The position numbers and the translations under genes were made by a program. Below the pieces are notes generated by a model. That model was not told where the DNA came from. It saw only the letters and a program-made list of their open reading frames with translations, and did no database searches. A stretch of 45,103 nt of DNA from positions 1 to 45,103 of the forward strand of contig DWWP01000016.1 of assembly GCA_019119635.1 (NCBI GenBank), given 5' to 3'. The stretch comes from Candidatus Dietzia intestinipullorum. Lineage in GTDB: Bacteria; Actinomycetota; Actinomycetes; Mycobacteriales; Mycobacteriaceae. This document shows positions 16,681 to 25,984 of this stretch, in pieces (the stretch's first letter is position 1; every line of letters begins with the position of its first letter).

Positions 16681-16697
16681 AGGTGTGCTTAACTAAG
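16679..16697 (+). promoter_or_regulatory. DtxR/IdeR-like iron box
   Basis: TTAGGTGTGCTTAACTAAG. Read on the minus strand, it matches the consensus TTAGGTTAGGCTAACCTAA at 13 of 19 positions, with one half-site (ACCTAA) intact. A further ACCTAA half-site lies at 16707-16712. The position immediately downstream of the -35/-10 region would allow iron-dependent repression. Confidence 0.5.
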
Positions 16698-16777
16698 GCG
16701 AGGGTCACCTAAGGCTCTGGCTGTGGTGTCCGCCGCGACGGCCCGCCGCGGCCGACACCGTCCCGTGGAGGAAATCG

Positions 16778-17455
16778 ATGGCAGTGCATCCGATCGTGAC
16801 CGATCCGCTCGTCACCGGCGCCCGCCGTCTGCTCGACGGGGTCGGAATCGCCACGGTGGCGGTGCGGGGATCCAAGAACCGATCGGATGTCATGGTCGCC
16901 GCGCAGCACCGGTGGATCGGGGACGGGGCGGTCGTCGTCACCGGAACCCCCGCACCGTGGTCGGGGCTGGTCGTCGAGCCCGGGGCCGGTGCGGAGGTCG
17001 TGGTGATGATCGACGAGTACGCGCCGATCGTGGAGGCGAAGGTCCACGTGGCGAGCCTCTACGGATTCGGCGTCGCCCGCGCGTCCCGCCGCGGGGAGGA
17101 GTGGATCGTCGAGATCGAGATCGAGCTCGCCGATCTCGAGGTGCGTCGCCTCGGCCACGAGGGGGTCGTGAACGCGCGGTGCCTCGACGCGATCCCGTCG
17201 GACCCGCTGGCAGGCGACGCGCCCGGTCTCGCGGACGAGATCCGGGCGCGTTTCGGGGGCGAGCTGGCGAGGCTGGCCGGGTTGGGTGACCCGGGCCGAC
17301 CGCCGTTCGTGCTGGGCGTGGACCCGGACGGGCTGCATCTGCTGACCGCGCTCGGTGTCGACGCGGACGTCGTCCACGTGCCGTTCGCCGCCCGTGCGGA
17401 GTCTGCCGGGGACGTGGTCCGTGAGATGGACCGCTACGTGGCCCGGGCCAGCTGA
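16778..17455 (+). CDS. DUF2470 / HugZ-like protein, possible heme- or iron-linked function
   Basis: A soluble 225-residue protein without signal peptide. The C-terminal part (FVLGVDPDGLHLLTALG, then VVHVPFAARAESAGDVVREM) resembles the DUF2470 domain found at the end of HugZ-type heme-utilisation and pyridoxamine-oxidase-fold proteins. The N-terminal part (GVGIATVAVRGSKN, DGAVVVTGTPAPW) may be a degenerate split-barrel. The start is well supported by GGAGG 7 nt upstream of the ATG. A candidate iron box and TTGACA promoter precede it, which fits iron-repressed expression. I do not identify catalytic residues, so the assignment to heme metabolism is inference from family and regulation only. Confidence 0.6.
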   Translation: MAVHPIVTDPLVTGARRLLDGVGIATVAVRGSKNRSDVMVAAQHRWIGDGAVVVTGTPAPWSGLVVEPGAGAEVVVMIDEYAPIVEAKVHVASLYGFGVARASRRGEEWIVEIEIELADLEVRRLGHEGVVNARCLDAIPSDPLAGDAPGLADEIRARFGGELARLAGLGDPGRPPFVLGVDPDGLHLLTALGVDADVVHVPFAARAESAGDVVREMDRYVARAS

Positions 17456-17473
17456 CCGTCCGGCTCGCCGCGC

Positions 17474-17764
17474 CTACGCCGTGGTGTAGGTGAGGCAGTC
17501 CGCGGTGTCGGCGCCCGGCCCGATCTCGACCGACTCGGCAGAGCAGAGCAGGTCCTTGTTGTAGGTGCACTCGACGCGCTGGCAGGCGCCCACGTGCGCG
17601 CTCGCGGTGGGCAGGCCGCCGCGGACGTCCAGGGAGATGAACGTGCCGCACTCGGCGTGATCCGGCGTGCCGGAGATCGTGACGGCCGGCGCGCTGCAGC
17701 TCGAGTCGGCATTGAACGAGCACGCGGTGACGGTGCAGGTGCTGATTCCGGTGAGGGTGGCCAT
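17474..17764 (-). CDS. DUF1540 protein, two Cys-rich modules
   Basis: A 96-residue protein made of two tandem DUF1540 modules. Each has four cysteines with identical spacing, C-x4-C-x7-C-x15-C: residues 10/15/23/39 and 61/66/74/90. The pattern suggests metal binding (Zn or Fe) or disulfides, but the family has no known function. There is no signal peptide, so it is probably cytoplasmic. AAGGAG lies 8 nt upstream of the ATG at 17764. An iron-box-like sequence is found about 85 bp upstream (17848-17866). It is convergent with the DUF2470-like gene, 18 bp apart, so the two may respond to the same metal signal from separate promoters. Confidence 0.85.
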   Translation of the reverse strand: MATLTGISTCTVTACSFNADSSCSAPAVTISGTPDHAECGTFISLDVRGGLPTASAHVGACQRVECTYNKDLLCSAESVEIGPGADTADCLTYTTA

Positions 17765-17847
17765 GACGGTCGCTCCTTGGTCGATCCGGTGTGGTGCGAC
17801 CGAGTCTTCACTGGTTCGCCCCGACTTGCAAGCATGGTCAGGCTGCG

Positions 17848-17866
17848 CTAGCGAAGGCTAGCCTAT
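17848..17866. promoter_or_regulatory. DtxR/IdeR-like iron box upstream of the DUF1540 gene
   Basis: CTAGCGAAGGCTAGCCTAT matches the consensus TTAGGTTAGGCTAACCTAA at 13 of 19 positions. It includes the perfect 10-bp palindrome AGGCTAGCCT (17855-17864). GCTAGC also occurs twice, at 17847-17852 and 17857-17862. It lies 84 bp before the DUF1540 start. Confidence 0.45.
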
Positions 17867-17988
17867 GCTCTGCGACCTGCTATTTTCGCGACACCGTCCC
17901 ATCTCGTCCCGGGCGACAGTGGTCCGGGCGGCTCTGCGCACGGCCGCGCCGGGGCGGCTCGGCGCGTGAGCCGGTGGCGGCGCGGGGC

Positions 17989-18017
17989 TGGACATCTGTG
18001 ATCGGTGCCACTAGTGT
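17989..18017 (+). promoter_or_regulatory. promoter of the accD1 operon
   Basis: -35 TGGACA (17989-17994, 5 of 6 to TTGACA), a 17-bp spacer, and -10 TAGTGT (18012-18017). The expected transcription start, near 18023, falls inside the inverted repeat that follows. Confidence 0.55.
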
Positions 18018-18020
18018 CTA

Positions 18021-18046
18021 TTTCAGTTAATCCGACTTAACTGAAA
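18021..18046. promoter_or_regulatory. perfect inverted repeat, probable repressor operator of the leucine/itaconate operon
   Basis: TTTCAGTTAA (18021-18030) and its exact complement TTAACTGAAA (18037-18046) with a 6-nt spacer. It starts 3 nt after the -10 hexamer and runs into the ribosome-binding site of accD1. The geometry is that of a repressor site of TetR-type size. The A+T-rich arms stand out from the surrounding sequence. The repressor is not identified. Confidence 0.65.
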
Positions 18047-18059
18047 GGGAGCGGCCCCG

Positions 18060-19634
18060 ATGACTTCCGCGACCACCAACCGTCAGTCGCACGAGGATCT
18101 GCTCGCCGACCTGCGTGACCGCCTCGGGCGGGCCGCACAGGGGGGCGGGGAGAAGGCCCGGGCGCGCCACCTCGAGCGGGGCAAGCTGCTCGCGCGCCAA
18201 CGTATCGACGTCCTGCTCGACCCCGGGAGCCCGTTCCTCGAACTCTCCCCGCTCGCGGCGGAGGAGATGTACGGGGGCAAGGCGCCGGGCGCCGGGGTGG
18301 TGACCGGGATCGGCCGGGTCTCCGGGCGCGAGTGCCTCGTGATCGCCAACGACGCCACCGTCTCCGGCGGCACGTATTACCCGATGACGGTCAAGAAGCA
18401 CCTCCGCGCGCAGGAGGTGGCCCTGGCCAACAACCTGCCGTGCGTCTACCTCGTGGACTCGGGCGGCGCGATGCTGCTGCAGCAGGACGACGTCTTCCCG
18501 GACCGCGACCACTTCGGGCGCATCTTCTACAACCAGGCCACCATGTCGGCCAGCGGCATCCCGCAGATCGCGGCGGTGATGGGCTCCTGCACCGCGGGCG
18601 GCGCCTATGTCCCCGCCATGAGCGACGAGGCCGTGATCGTCCGCGACCAGGGCACGATCTTCCTCGCCGGCCCGCCGCTGGTGAAGGCCGCGACGGGGGA
18701 GGAGGTGACCGCGGAGGAGCTCGGCGGCGGCGATCTGCACGCCAAGACTTCCGGCGTCGTCGACCACCTCGCGGACGACGACTACGACGCGCTCATGAAG
18801 GTCCGCGGGATCGTCGCCACCTGCCCGCCGGCCCCCGCGCCGGACTGGGAGGTGCTCGAAGCCCGCGAGCCGGCCCGCCCCCAGACGGACCTCTACGACC
18901 TGGTCCCCACGGACTCGCGGACCCCCTACGACGTGCGTGATGTGATCGGCACGATCGCCGACGGCGGCGAGTACACCGAGTTCAAGGAGAACTACGGGAC
19001 GTCCATGGTCACCGCGTTCGCCCGGATCCACGGCCACCCGGTGGGGATCATCGGCAACAACGGCGTGATCTTCTCCGAGTCCGCGCTCAAGGGCGCGCAC
19101 TTCATCGAATTGTGCGACCGCCGCAAGATCCCCCTGGTCTTCCTGCAGAACATCACCGGCTTCATGGTGGGCCGCCAGTACGAGGCCGGGGGCATCGCCA
19201 AGAACGGCGCCAAGATGGTCACCGCGGTGGCGTGCGCCCGGGTGCCCAAGTTCACGATCGTCGTCGGCGGATCGTTCGGCGCCGGGAACTACTCGATGTG
19301 CGGCCGCGCCTACTCGCCCCGCTTCCTGTGGATGTGGCCCAACGCGAAGATCGCGGTGATGGGTGGCCCCCAGGCCGCCGACACCCTCGCGTCCGTCCGC
19401 GCCGCGCAGGTCACCAAGGCCGGGGGCGAGTGGACCGACGAACAGCAGGAGGAGTTCACGGCTCCCATCCGCGAGCAGTTCGAGGAGCAGTCCACCGCGT
19501 ACTACTCCACGGCCCGCCTGTGGGACGACGGGATCATCGACCCCGCCGACACCCGCACCGTCCTCGGCCTGGCGCTCGCCGCGGCCGCCAACGCCCCCCT
19601 CGAGCCGGTCAACAACGGCGTCTTCAGGATGTGA
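18060..19634 (+). CDS. accD1: 3-methylcrotonyl-CoA carboxylase beta subunit (carboxyltransferase)
   Basis: A 524-residue biotin-dependent carboxyltransferase. It moves CO2 from carboxybiotin to 3-methylcrotonyl-CoA in leucine breakdown, in complex with the alpha subunit encoded next. The N-terminal [20 protein letters not shown] and [15 protein letters not shown] are typical of MCC beta rather than propionyl-CoA carboxylase. The acyl-CoA/biotin oxyanion loops are [16 protein letters not shown] and [20 protein letters not shown]. First gene of an eight-gene operon with a clear promoter and operator; GAAAGGGAG lies about 8 nt before the ATG. Gene order equals that of M. tuberculosis accD1 (Rv2502c). 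Confidence 0.93.
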   Translation: MTSATTNRQSHEDLLADLRDRLGRAAQGGGEKARARHLERGKLLARQRIDVLLDPGSPFLELSPLAAEEMYGGKAPGAGVVTGIGRVSGRECLVIANDATVSGGTYYPMTVKKHLRAQEVALANNLPCVYLVDSGGAMLLQQDDVFPDRDHFGRIFYNQATMSASGIPQIAAVMGSCTAGGAYVPAMSDEAVIVRDQGTIFLAGPPLVKAATGEEVTAEELGGGDLHAKTSGVVDHLADDDYDALMKVRGIVATCPPAPAPDWEVLEAREPARPQTDLYDLVPTDSRTPYDVRDVIGTIADGGEYTEFKENYGTSMVTAFARIHGHPVGIIGNNGVIFSESALKGAHFIELCDRRKIPLVFLQNITGFMVGRQYEAGGIAKNGAKMVTAVACARVPKFTIVVGGSFGAGNYSMCGRAYSPRFLWMWPNAKIAVMGGPQAADTLASVRAAQVTKAGGEWTDEQQEEFTAPIREQFEEQSTAYYSTARLWDDGIIDPADTRTVLGLALAAAANAPLEPVNNGVFRM

Positions 19635-19642
19635 GCGAACAA

Positions 19643-21718
19643 ATGTCACAGCAACTCCACACCGTCCTGGTGGCCAACCGCGGGGAGATCGCCTGCCGCG
19701 TGATCCGCTCACTGCGTGCCGCCGGGATCCGCTCGATCGCCGTCTATTCGGATGCCGACGCCGACGCACTGCACGTGCGGATGGCCGATGCCGCGGTCCG
19801 ACTGGGCCCGGCCCAGGCAACGCAGTCCTATCTCGACATCGACAGGGTGATCGCCGCCTGTCGCGAGACCGGCGCGCAGGCCGTCCACCCCGGTTACGGT
19901 TTCCTCTCCGAGAACCCGCGGTTCGCCCGCGCTCTCGAGGAGGCCGGACTGACCTTCGTGGGCCCGCCCGCCTCCGCCATCGAGTCGATGGGCGACAAGA
20001 TCACGGCCAAGGCAGCCGTCTCCGCCCGCGATGTGCCCACCGTCCCCGGGATCTCCCGGCCCGGACTGACCGACGACGAGTTGATCGCCGGCGCGGACGA
20101 GGTCGGCTACCCCGTGCTGGTGAAGCCGTCCGCCGGGGGCGGCGGCAAGGGCATGCGGCGCGTCGAGGCCCCGGCGGACCTGCGGGCCGCACTCGAGTCG
20201 TCGCGACGGGAGTCCGCCGGCGCCTTCGGCGACGACACCCTGTTCCTCGAGCGCTTCGTGGACACCCCCCGGCACATCGAGGTGCAGGTCCTCGCCGACA
20301 CGCACGGCAACGTCATCCACCTGGGCGAACGCGAGTGCTCGCTGCAGCGCCGGCACCAGAAGGTCATCGAGGAGGCGCCCAGCGCACTGCTCGACGAGGC
20401 CACCCGCCAGCGCATCGGTCAGGCGGCCTGCGACGCCGCCCGCTCGGTGGACTACGTGGGCGCCGGGACGGTCGAGTTCATCGTCTCGGCGCACCGGCCC
20501 GACGAGTTCTTCTTCATGGAGATGAACACCCGACTCCAGGTCGAGCACCCCGTCACGGAGATGGTCACCGGGATCGACCTGGTGGACTGGCAGGTCCGGA
20601 TCGCGGCGGGCGAGGAACTGACGCTGCGCCAGGAGGACGTCACCCTCACCGGCCACGCGATCGAAGCCCGCGTCTACGCCGAGGACCCCGCCAGGGGCTT
20701 CCTGCCCACCGGCGGTACGGTGCTCGGACTCGATGAGCCTTCGGGCAGCGGCATCCGCGTCGACTCCGGCCTGCGCGTGGGGACCGTCGTCGGGAGCGAC
20801 TACGACCCGATGCTGGGCAAGGTCATCGCCCACGGCGCCGACCGCACCGAGGCGCTGTCCCGGCTCGACGCCGCGCTCGCCGGCACGCACGTGCTGGGCC
20901 TGGGGACCAACATCGACTTCTGCCGTTTCCTGCTCTCCCGGCCCGAGGTGCGGGCCGGGGACCTCGACACCGGGCTGCTCGACCGCACCTTCGACGACTA
21001 CGCCGCGACGCCCGCGCCGGAGGGTGCGCTGGTCGCGGTCGCCATGCACCGCATCGAGGAGCGGTGGGCACGCGTCCCGGCACAGCGCCGTAGTCCGTGG
21101 GATGTGCCCAACGGCTGGCGCGTCGGCGAGCGCGCCGAAGTGTGGACCCGGCTCGACTCCGGGGCCGGGTCGGAGGCTGTGACCATCGGGCTGCGCGGCA
21201 CCCCGGACGACGCCGAGGTCACCGTCACCGACGCCACGATCGGCTCGACCGCCGAACCCGAGGTCTCGGCCCGGCACCGCGCCCGCGTGTCCCGGGACGG
21301 CGCGTCGGTCCGCCTGACCGTCGACGACACGCAGCAGCGTTGGACCGTCGTCCGTTCCACCGACCCCGCGACGCCCGACACGTTCTGGGTGGCCGGCGAC
21401 GGCGGGACCTGGGAACTGCGGCTGCGGCCGCTAATCGACTCCCGGATCCACGACGCCGGTGCGGCGGACGGGCAGATCCTCAGCCCCATGCCGGGCTCGG
21501 TGATCGCCTGCTTCGTCGGCGACGGCGACGAGGTGACCGCAGGGCAGAACGTCCTGGCCGTCGAGGCCATGAAGATGGAGCACGCGCTCACCGCGCCGAT
21601 CGACGGCGTGGTCCGACTGCACGTCTCCACCGGCGACCAGGTGACCGCCGACCATCCGCTCGCGACCGTCGAGCCCCACCCCTCAGATGAGGACCGAGAA
21701 GGAGCACAGAATGCCTGA
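19643..21718 (+). CDS. accA1: 3-methylcrotonyl-CoA carboxylase alpha subunit (biotin carboxylase + biotin carrier)
   Basis: About 691 residues. The biotin carboxylase domain spans roughly 1-450: [16 protein letters not shown] at the start, the ATP-grasp glycine loop [12 protein letters not shown] near 165, and [14 protein letters not shown] near 293. A linker/BT region follows, then a C-terminal biotinyl domain with EAMKMEH, where Lys644 is the biotinylation site. With AccD1 it forms the MCC holoenzyme. A GTG at 19631 overlapping the accD1 stop (four codons earlier) is an alternative start; ATG 19643 ([15 protein letters not shown]) is used here. The 3' end overlaps the acyl-CoA dehydrogenase start by 8 bp. 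Confidence 0.94.
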   Translation: MSQQLHTVLVANRGEIACRVIRSLRAAGIRSIAVYSDADADALHVRMADAAVRLGPAQATQSYLDIDRVIAACRETGAQAVHPGYGFLSENPRFARALEEAGLTFVGPPASAIESMGDKITAKAAVSARDVPTVPGISRPGLTDDELIAGADEVGYPVLVKPSAGGGGKGMRRVEAPADLRAALESSRRESAGAFGDDTLFLERFVDTPRHIEVQVLADTHGNVIHLGERECSLQRRHQKVIEEAPSALLDEATRQRIGQAACDAARSVDYVGAGTVEFIVSAHRPDEFFFMEMNTRLQVEHPVTEMVTGIDLVDWQVRIAAGEELTLRQEDVTLTGHAIEARVYAEDPARGFLPTGGTVLGLDEPSGSGIRVDSGLRVGTVVGSDYDPMLGKVIAHGADRTEALSRLDAALAGTHVLGLGTNIDFCRFLLSRPEVRAGDLDTGLLDRTFDDYAATPAPEGALVAVAMHRIEERWARVPAQRRSPWDVPNGWRVGERAEVWTRLDSGAGSEAVTIGLRGTPDDAEVTVTDATIGSTAEPEVSARHRARVSRDGASVRLTVDDTQQRWTVVRSTDPATPDTFWVAGDGGTWELRLRPLIDSRIHDAGAADGQILSPMPGSVIACFVGDGDEVTAGQNVLAVEAMKMEHALTAPIDGVVRLHVSTGDQVTADHPLATVEPHPSDEDREGAQNA

Positions 21719-22856
21719 GCTGGAAGAGCACTACGCAGACCTCAAGGCGACGGTCGCCGACTTCGCCGACAAGGTGGTCGCCCCGGTCTCCGCGGAGCAC
21801 GATCGCAACCACACCTTCCCCTACGAGATCATCGCCAAGATGGGTGAGATGGGCCTGTTCGGCCTTCCCTTCCCCGAGGAGTACGGCGGCATGGGCGGGG
21901 ACTTCTTCGCGCTCGCCCTCGCACTCGAGGAACTCGGTCGTGTCGACCAGTCCGTGGCGATGACCCTCGAGGCCGGGGTGGGCCTGGGCGCCATGCCGAT
22001 CTACCACTTCGGTGACGAAGAGCAGAAGGCCACGTGGCTCCCGGACCTCGCCGCGGGCACCAGGCTCGCCGGCTTCGGCCTCACCGAACCCGGCGCCGGC
22101 TCGGACGCCGGCGGCACCAAGACCACCGCCCGCCGCGAGGGCGACGAATGGGTGATCAACGGGGCCAAGCAGTTCATCACCAACTCGGGCACCGACATCA
22201 CCTCGCTCGTCACCGTCACCGCCGTCACCGGGACGCGCGAGAACGGCAAGAAGGACATCTCCACGATCATCGTCCCGTCCGGGACCCCCGGCTTCACGGT
22301 GGAGCCCGCCTACGACAAGGTGGGCTGGAACGCCTCCGACACGCACCCGCTGTCGTTCTCCGACGCGCGCGTGCCGGCGGGCAACCTACTCGGCGCGGAG
22401 GGGCGCGGGTACGCCAATTTCCTGTCGATCCTCGACGAGGGGCGCGTGGCGATCGCCGCGGTGGCCACCGGGGTGGCCCAGGGCTGCGTCGACGAATCGG
22501 TGAAGTACGCGCGCGAACGCGAATCGATGGGCCAGAAGATCGGCTCGTTCCAGGCGATCTCGTTCAAGATCGCGCGCATGCAGGCCCGGGCGTACACGGC
22601 CCGGTGCGCCTATCACGACGCGGCGCGCCTCATGCTGGCCGGGAAGCCGTTCAAGACCGAGGCCGCCATCGCCAAGATGGTCGCCTCCGAGGCCGCGATG
22701 GATAACGCCCGCGACGCCACGCAGGTGCACGGCGGCTACGGCTTCATGAACGAGTACCCGGTGGCGCGGCACTACCGCGACTCCAAGATCCTCGAGATCG
22801 GCGAGGGCACCACCGAGGTGCAGCTCATGCTGATCGCGCGCGGGCTGGGGCTGTAG
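21711..22856 (+). CDS. fadE19: acyl-CoA dehydrogenase (FadE19-like)
   Basis: A 381-residue FAD-dependent acyl-CoA dehydrogenase with the family blocks [17 protein letters not shown] (flavin binding), [23 protein letters not shown] and [10 protein letters not shown]. The last motif supplies the catalytic glutamate at the usual short/branched-chain position. Classical isovaleryl-CoA dehydrogenases have GAGTSE there and take the base from another helix. In this operon it likely oxidises a branched acyl-CoA ahead of the carboxylase, but it may not be a standard isovaleryl enzyme. The true start is ATG 21711, with AAGGAG at 21699-21704; an earlier in-frame ATG at 21687 lacks such a site. Overlaps accA1 by 8 bp. 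Confidence 0.9.
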   Translation: MPELEEHYADLKATVADFADKVVAPVSAEHDRNHTFPYEIIAKMGEMGLFGLPFPEEYGGMGGDFFALALALEELGRVDQSVAMTLEAGVGLGAMPIYHFGDEEQKATWLPDLAAGTRLAGFGLTEPGAGSDAGGTKTTARREGDEWVINGAKQFITNSGTDITSLVTVTAVTGTRENGKKDISTIIVPSGTPGFTVEPAYDKVGWNASDTHPLSFSDARVPAGNLLGAEGRGYANFLSILDEGRVAIAAVATGVAQGCVDESVKYARERESMGQKIGSFQAISFKIARMQARAYTARCAYHDAARLMLAGKPFKTEAAIAKMVASEAAMDNARDATQVHGGYGFMNEYPVARHYRDSKILEIGEGTTEVQLMLIARGLGL

Positions 22857-22858
22857 AC

Positions 22859-23404
22859 ATGGCCGAGCAGCGCAAGGAGGCCGTCGACGGAGCGCAGCGA
22901 CCGGCGCGCAGAGAAGTCGTCCAACGCGGACTGTGGTTCGAGGAGTACGAGGTCGGCGCCGCCTACCTCCACCGCCCGGGCCGCACGATGACCGAGACCG
23001 ACAACGTCCTGTTCACCACGCTCACCATGAACACGCAGTCCCTGCACTTGGACGCGGCGTGGTCGGCCGAGCAGCCCGGCTTCGGTGGCGAGCGGCTCAT
23101 GAACTCGATGCACACCCTCTCCACGCTCGTGGGGCTGTCGGTCGCCCAGCTCACGCAGGGCACGATCGTGGCCAACCTCGGCTTCTCCGAGGTGAGCTTC
23201 CCCAAGCCGGTCCTGCACGGGGACACGCTCTACGCGGAGACCGTGTGCACAGACAAGCGGGAGTCGAAGTCGAGGCCGGGGGAGGGGATCGTGACCCTCG
23301 AGCACATCGGTCGGAACCAGCACGGCGACATCGTCGCCAAGGCCGTCCGGAAGACGCTCGTGCGGAAGCGCCCCGCCGACCGGGCCGGGGAGGTCACGGC
23401 GTGA
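22859..23404 (+). CDS. MaoC-like (R)-enoyl-CoA hydratase (Rv2499c-like)
   Basis: A 181-residue hot-dog-fold hydratase. WFEEYEVGAAYLH opens the domain. MTETDNVLFTTLTMNTQSLH contains the conserved Asp/His region of the active site, and VSFPKPVLHGDTLYAE is the MaoC C-terminal signature. The M. tuberculosis neighbour-equivalent Rv2499c has been assigned to hydration of 3-methylglutaconyl-CoA and itaconyl-CoA. The same role here is inferred from identical gene order. It starts 3 bp after the dehydrogenase stop, and its own stop overlaps the citE start by 4 bp. Confidence 0.87.
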   Translation: MAEQRKEAVDGAQRPARREVVQRGLWFEEYEVGAAYLHRPGRTMTETDNVLFTTLTMNTQSLHLDAAWSAEQPGFGGERLMNSMHTLSTLVGLSVAQLTQGTIVANLGFSEVSFPKPVLHGDTLYAETVCTDKRESKSRPGEGIVTLEHIGRNQHGDIVAKAVRKTLVRKRPADRAGEVTA

Positions 23405-24261
23405 CCGCCGGATGGACGCCGCCCGGGCCGGCGATGCTGTTCTGTCCGGCGGACCGGCCCGAGCGCTACGGGAAGGCCGCCGAGCGGGCCGACGTGGTGA
23501 TCGTCGACCTCGAGGACGCCGTCGCGCCGGAGAACCGGACCGTGGCCCGCGACGCACTGCGGGCCTCCGAGCTGGACCCGGCGCGGACGATCGTGCGCGT
23601 CAACCCCGCCGACAGCGCGGACCACGCCGCGGACCTGGAGGCGCTGGCCGCCACCGGGTACCGCTGCGTGATGCTCGCCAAGACCGAATCCGCCGCCCAG
23701 GTCACCGACCTGTACTCGAGCACCGGCGCCGAGGTGCTGGCGCTGGTGGAGACCCCGCTCGGCGTGGTCCGGGCGCCGGAGATCGCGTCCGCACCGGGCT
23801 GCGCCGGACTGATGTGGGGCGCGGAGGACCTGCTGGCGGCGATGGGCGGCTCGACCAGCCGGTTCGCCGAGAGCGAGGCGGGCCGCCCCCGGGTCGCGGG
23901 TCAGTACCGGGACGTCCCACGCCACGCCCGCGCCCGGGTCGCCCTCGCCGCCGCGGCGTTCGGCCGGTGGGCGGTGGACTCGGTGCACCTCGACATCGCC
24001 GACGAGGCGGGTCAGCGCGCCGAGGCGCTCGACGCCGTCGCGCTCGGGTTCGTGGCCACCGCCTGTATCCACCCGTCCCAGGTGGCCACCGTCCGACAGG
24101 CGTACGCGCCCGACGACGACGAGGTCGCCTGGGCCCGCCGTGTCCTGGACGCGGCCCGGGGCAACCAGGGCGTCTTCCAGCTGGACGGCCGCATGATCGA
24201 CGGCCCCGTCTTCCGTCAGGCCGAGGCCACGCTCCGGCGTGCCGCGGCCGTTGCCGAATAG
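23401..24261 (+). CDS. citE: CitE-like beta-hydroxyacyl-CoA lyase (HpcH/HpaI family)
   Basis: A 286-residue TIM-barrel lyase. Metal- and substrate-binding motifs are VVIVDLEDAVAPENR, TIVRVNP, LVETPLGVV (Glu) and GLMWGAEDLLAAMGG (Asp). There are no citC/D/F genes nearby, so it is not citrate lyase. The M. tuberculosis counterpart Rv2498c cleaves (R)-HMG-CoA and (S)-citramalyl-CoA, linking leucine and itaconate breakdown to acetyl-CoA plus acetoacetate or pyruvate. GTG 23401 overlaps the maoC stop (GTGA), indicating translational coupling. Confidence 0.9.
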   Translation: MTAGWTPPGPAMLFCPADRPERYGKAAERADVVIVDLEDAVAPENRTVARDALRASELDPARTIVRVNPADSADHAADLEALAATGYRCVMLAKTESAAQVTDLYSSTGAEVLALVETPLGVVRAPEIASAPGCAGLMWGAEDLLAAMGGSTSRFAESEAGRPRVAGQYRDVPRHARARVALAAAAFGRWAVDSVHLDIADEAGQRAEALDAVALGFVATACIHPSQVATVRQAYAPDDDEVAWARRVLDAARGNQGVFQLDGRMIDGPVFRQAEATLRRAAAVAE

Positions 24262-24300
24262 AAACCCGGGCCGCCCGGCCCCACTCCCGAGGAGCACGAG

Positions 24301-25950
24301 ATGACCACTACCGATCTCGAATCCACCCCTGCGGACCCCGCGCTCTCCCACACGCGCGGGCCCGTCGACGTCCCGCTGCTGACGGAGACGATCGCGGGCA
24401 ATCTCGCCGCCACCGCCGAGCGGCACGGCGACCGCGACGCCCTCGTCGACGTCCCGTCCGGACGGCGGTGGACGTACACCGAATTCCTCGCCGACGTCCG
24501 ACGGCTCGCCTCCGGCCTGCACCGGCTGGGGATCCGGAAGGGCGAGCGCGTGGGGATCTGGTCGCCGAACCGTTGGGAGTGGGTGCTGGTCCAGTACGCC
24601 ACCGCGGAGATCGGGGCCGTCCTGGTCAACATCAACCCCGCCTACCGGACCCACGAGCTGGAGTTCGTGCTGCGGCAGTCGTCGATCAAGGCCGTCCTGG
24701 CGGCGCCGCAGTTCAAGGACTCCGACTACACGGGCATGCTCGCGCAGGTCCAGCCGGCCTGCCCCGACCTCGAGCTCGTCGTGCTCTTCGGCGACGAGGA
24801 GTGGGAGTCCCTGATGTCGGGCCCCACCGACACCGAGGAACTGGCCTCGATCCGCGCCGGCCTCGACTCCGGCGACCCGATCAACATCCAGTACACCTCC
24901 GGCACCACCGGGTTCCCCAAGGGCGCCACGCTCTCGCACTCCAACATCCTCAACAACGGGTACTTCGTGGGCGAGACCATCAACTACTCCGAGGTCGACA
25001 GGGTCTGCCTGCCGGTGCCCTTTTACCACTGCTTCGGGATGGTGATGGGAAACCTCGCGTGCACGACGCACGGCTCCTGCATGGTCATCCCGGCGCCGGC
25101 GTTCGACCCGGTGGCCACGCTCGAGGCGGTGGTGGCCGAGAAGTGCACCAGCCTCTACGGGGTGCCCACGATGTTCATCGCCGAGCTCGCGCTGGAGGAC
25201 TTCGACTCCTACGACCTGTCGACCCTGCGCACCGGGATCATGGCCGGGTCGCCGTGCCCCGAGTCGACCATGCGGCAGGTCATCGAGAAGATGAACATGG
25301 AGGAGGTGTCGATCTGCTACGGCATGACCGAGACCTCGCCGGTGTCCACCCAGACCCGCAGTGACGATTCGCTGGACCGGCGGGTGTCCTCCGTCGGGCG
25401 GGTCGGACCCCACCTCGAGGTGAAGATCGTCGACCCCGCCACCGGCGAGACGCTGCCGCGCGGGTCGGCCGGAGAGTTCTGCACACGCGGGTACAGCGTG
25501 ATGCTCGGGTACTGGGACGAGCCGGAGAAGACCGCCGAGGCGATCGACCCCGAGGGCTGGATGCACACCGGGGACATCGGCGAGATGGATCCCGACGGCT
25601 ATGTCCAGATCACCGGCCGCATCAAGGACATGGTGATCCGCGGGGGCGAGAACATCTACCCGCGCGAGATCGAGGAGTTCCTCTACACCCACCCGGACGT
25701 CCTCGACGCCCAGGTCATCGGCGTCCCGGACGCCAAGTACGGGGAGGAGCTCATGGCCTGGGTGCAGCTCAAGCCGGGCGCGCCGGACCTCACGGCCGAG
25801 GCGCTGCGCGAGTTCGCCACCGGCAAGCTGGCCCGCCACAAGATCCCCAAGTACGTCCACGTGGCCGACGAGTTCCCCATGACCGTGACCGGCAAGGTCC
25901 GCAAGGTCGACATGCGGGAGCGGTCCATCGAGATGCTCGGCCTCGCCTGA
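24301..25950 (+). CDS. fadD35: acyl-CoA synthetase (FadD35-like, AMP-binding)
   Basis: A 549-residue adenylate-forming enzyme that activates a carboxylic acid to its CoA thioester. Motifs in order: [12 protein letters not shown] (ATP loop, about 199-210), [11 protein letters not shown] (about 339), [41 protein letters not shown] (hinge) and the C-terminal [11 protein letters not shown] with the catalytic lysine. GAGGAG lies 6 nt before the ATG. It sits between citE and scoA in the operon; the likely substrate is a short or branched acid, but this is not readable from the sequence. In M. tuberculosis fadD35 is in the same operon at the other end. Confidence 0.91.
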   Translation: MTTTDLESTPADPALSHTRGPVDVPLLTETIAGNLAATAERHGDRDALVDVPSGRRWTYTEFLADVRRLASGLHRLGIRKGERVGIWSPNRWEWVLVQYATAEIGAVLVNINPAYRTHELEFVLRQSSIKAVLAAPQFKDSDYTGMLAQVQPACPDLELVVLFGDEEWESLMSGPTDTEELASIRAGLDSGDPINIQYTSGTTGFPKGATLSHSNILNNGYFVGETINYSEVDRVCLPVPFYHCFGMVMGNLACTTHGSCMVIPAPAFDPVATLEAVVAEKCTSLYGVPTMFIAELALEDFDSYDLSTLRTGIMAGSPCPESTMRQVIEKMNMEEVSICYGMTETSPVSTQTRSDDSLDRRVSSVGRVGPHLEVKIVDPATGETLPRGSAGEFCTRGYSVMLGYWDEPEKTAEAIDPEGWMHTGDIGEMDPDGYVQITGRIKDMVIRGGENIYPREIEEFLYTHPDVLDAQVIGVPDAKYGEELMAWVQLKPGAPDLTAEALREFATGKLARHKIPKYVHVADEFPMTVTGKVRKVDMRERSIEMLGLA

Positions 25951-25984
25951 GCCCGCCCCGCGACACCCGAGGAGTACCAGTCAT

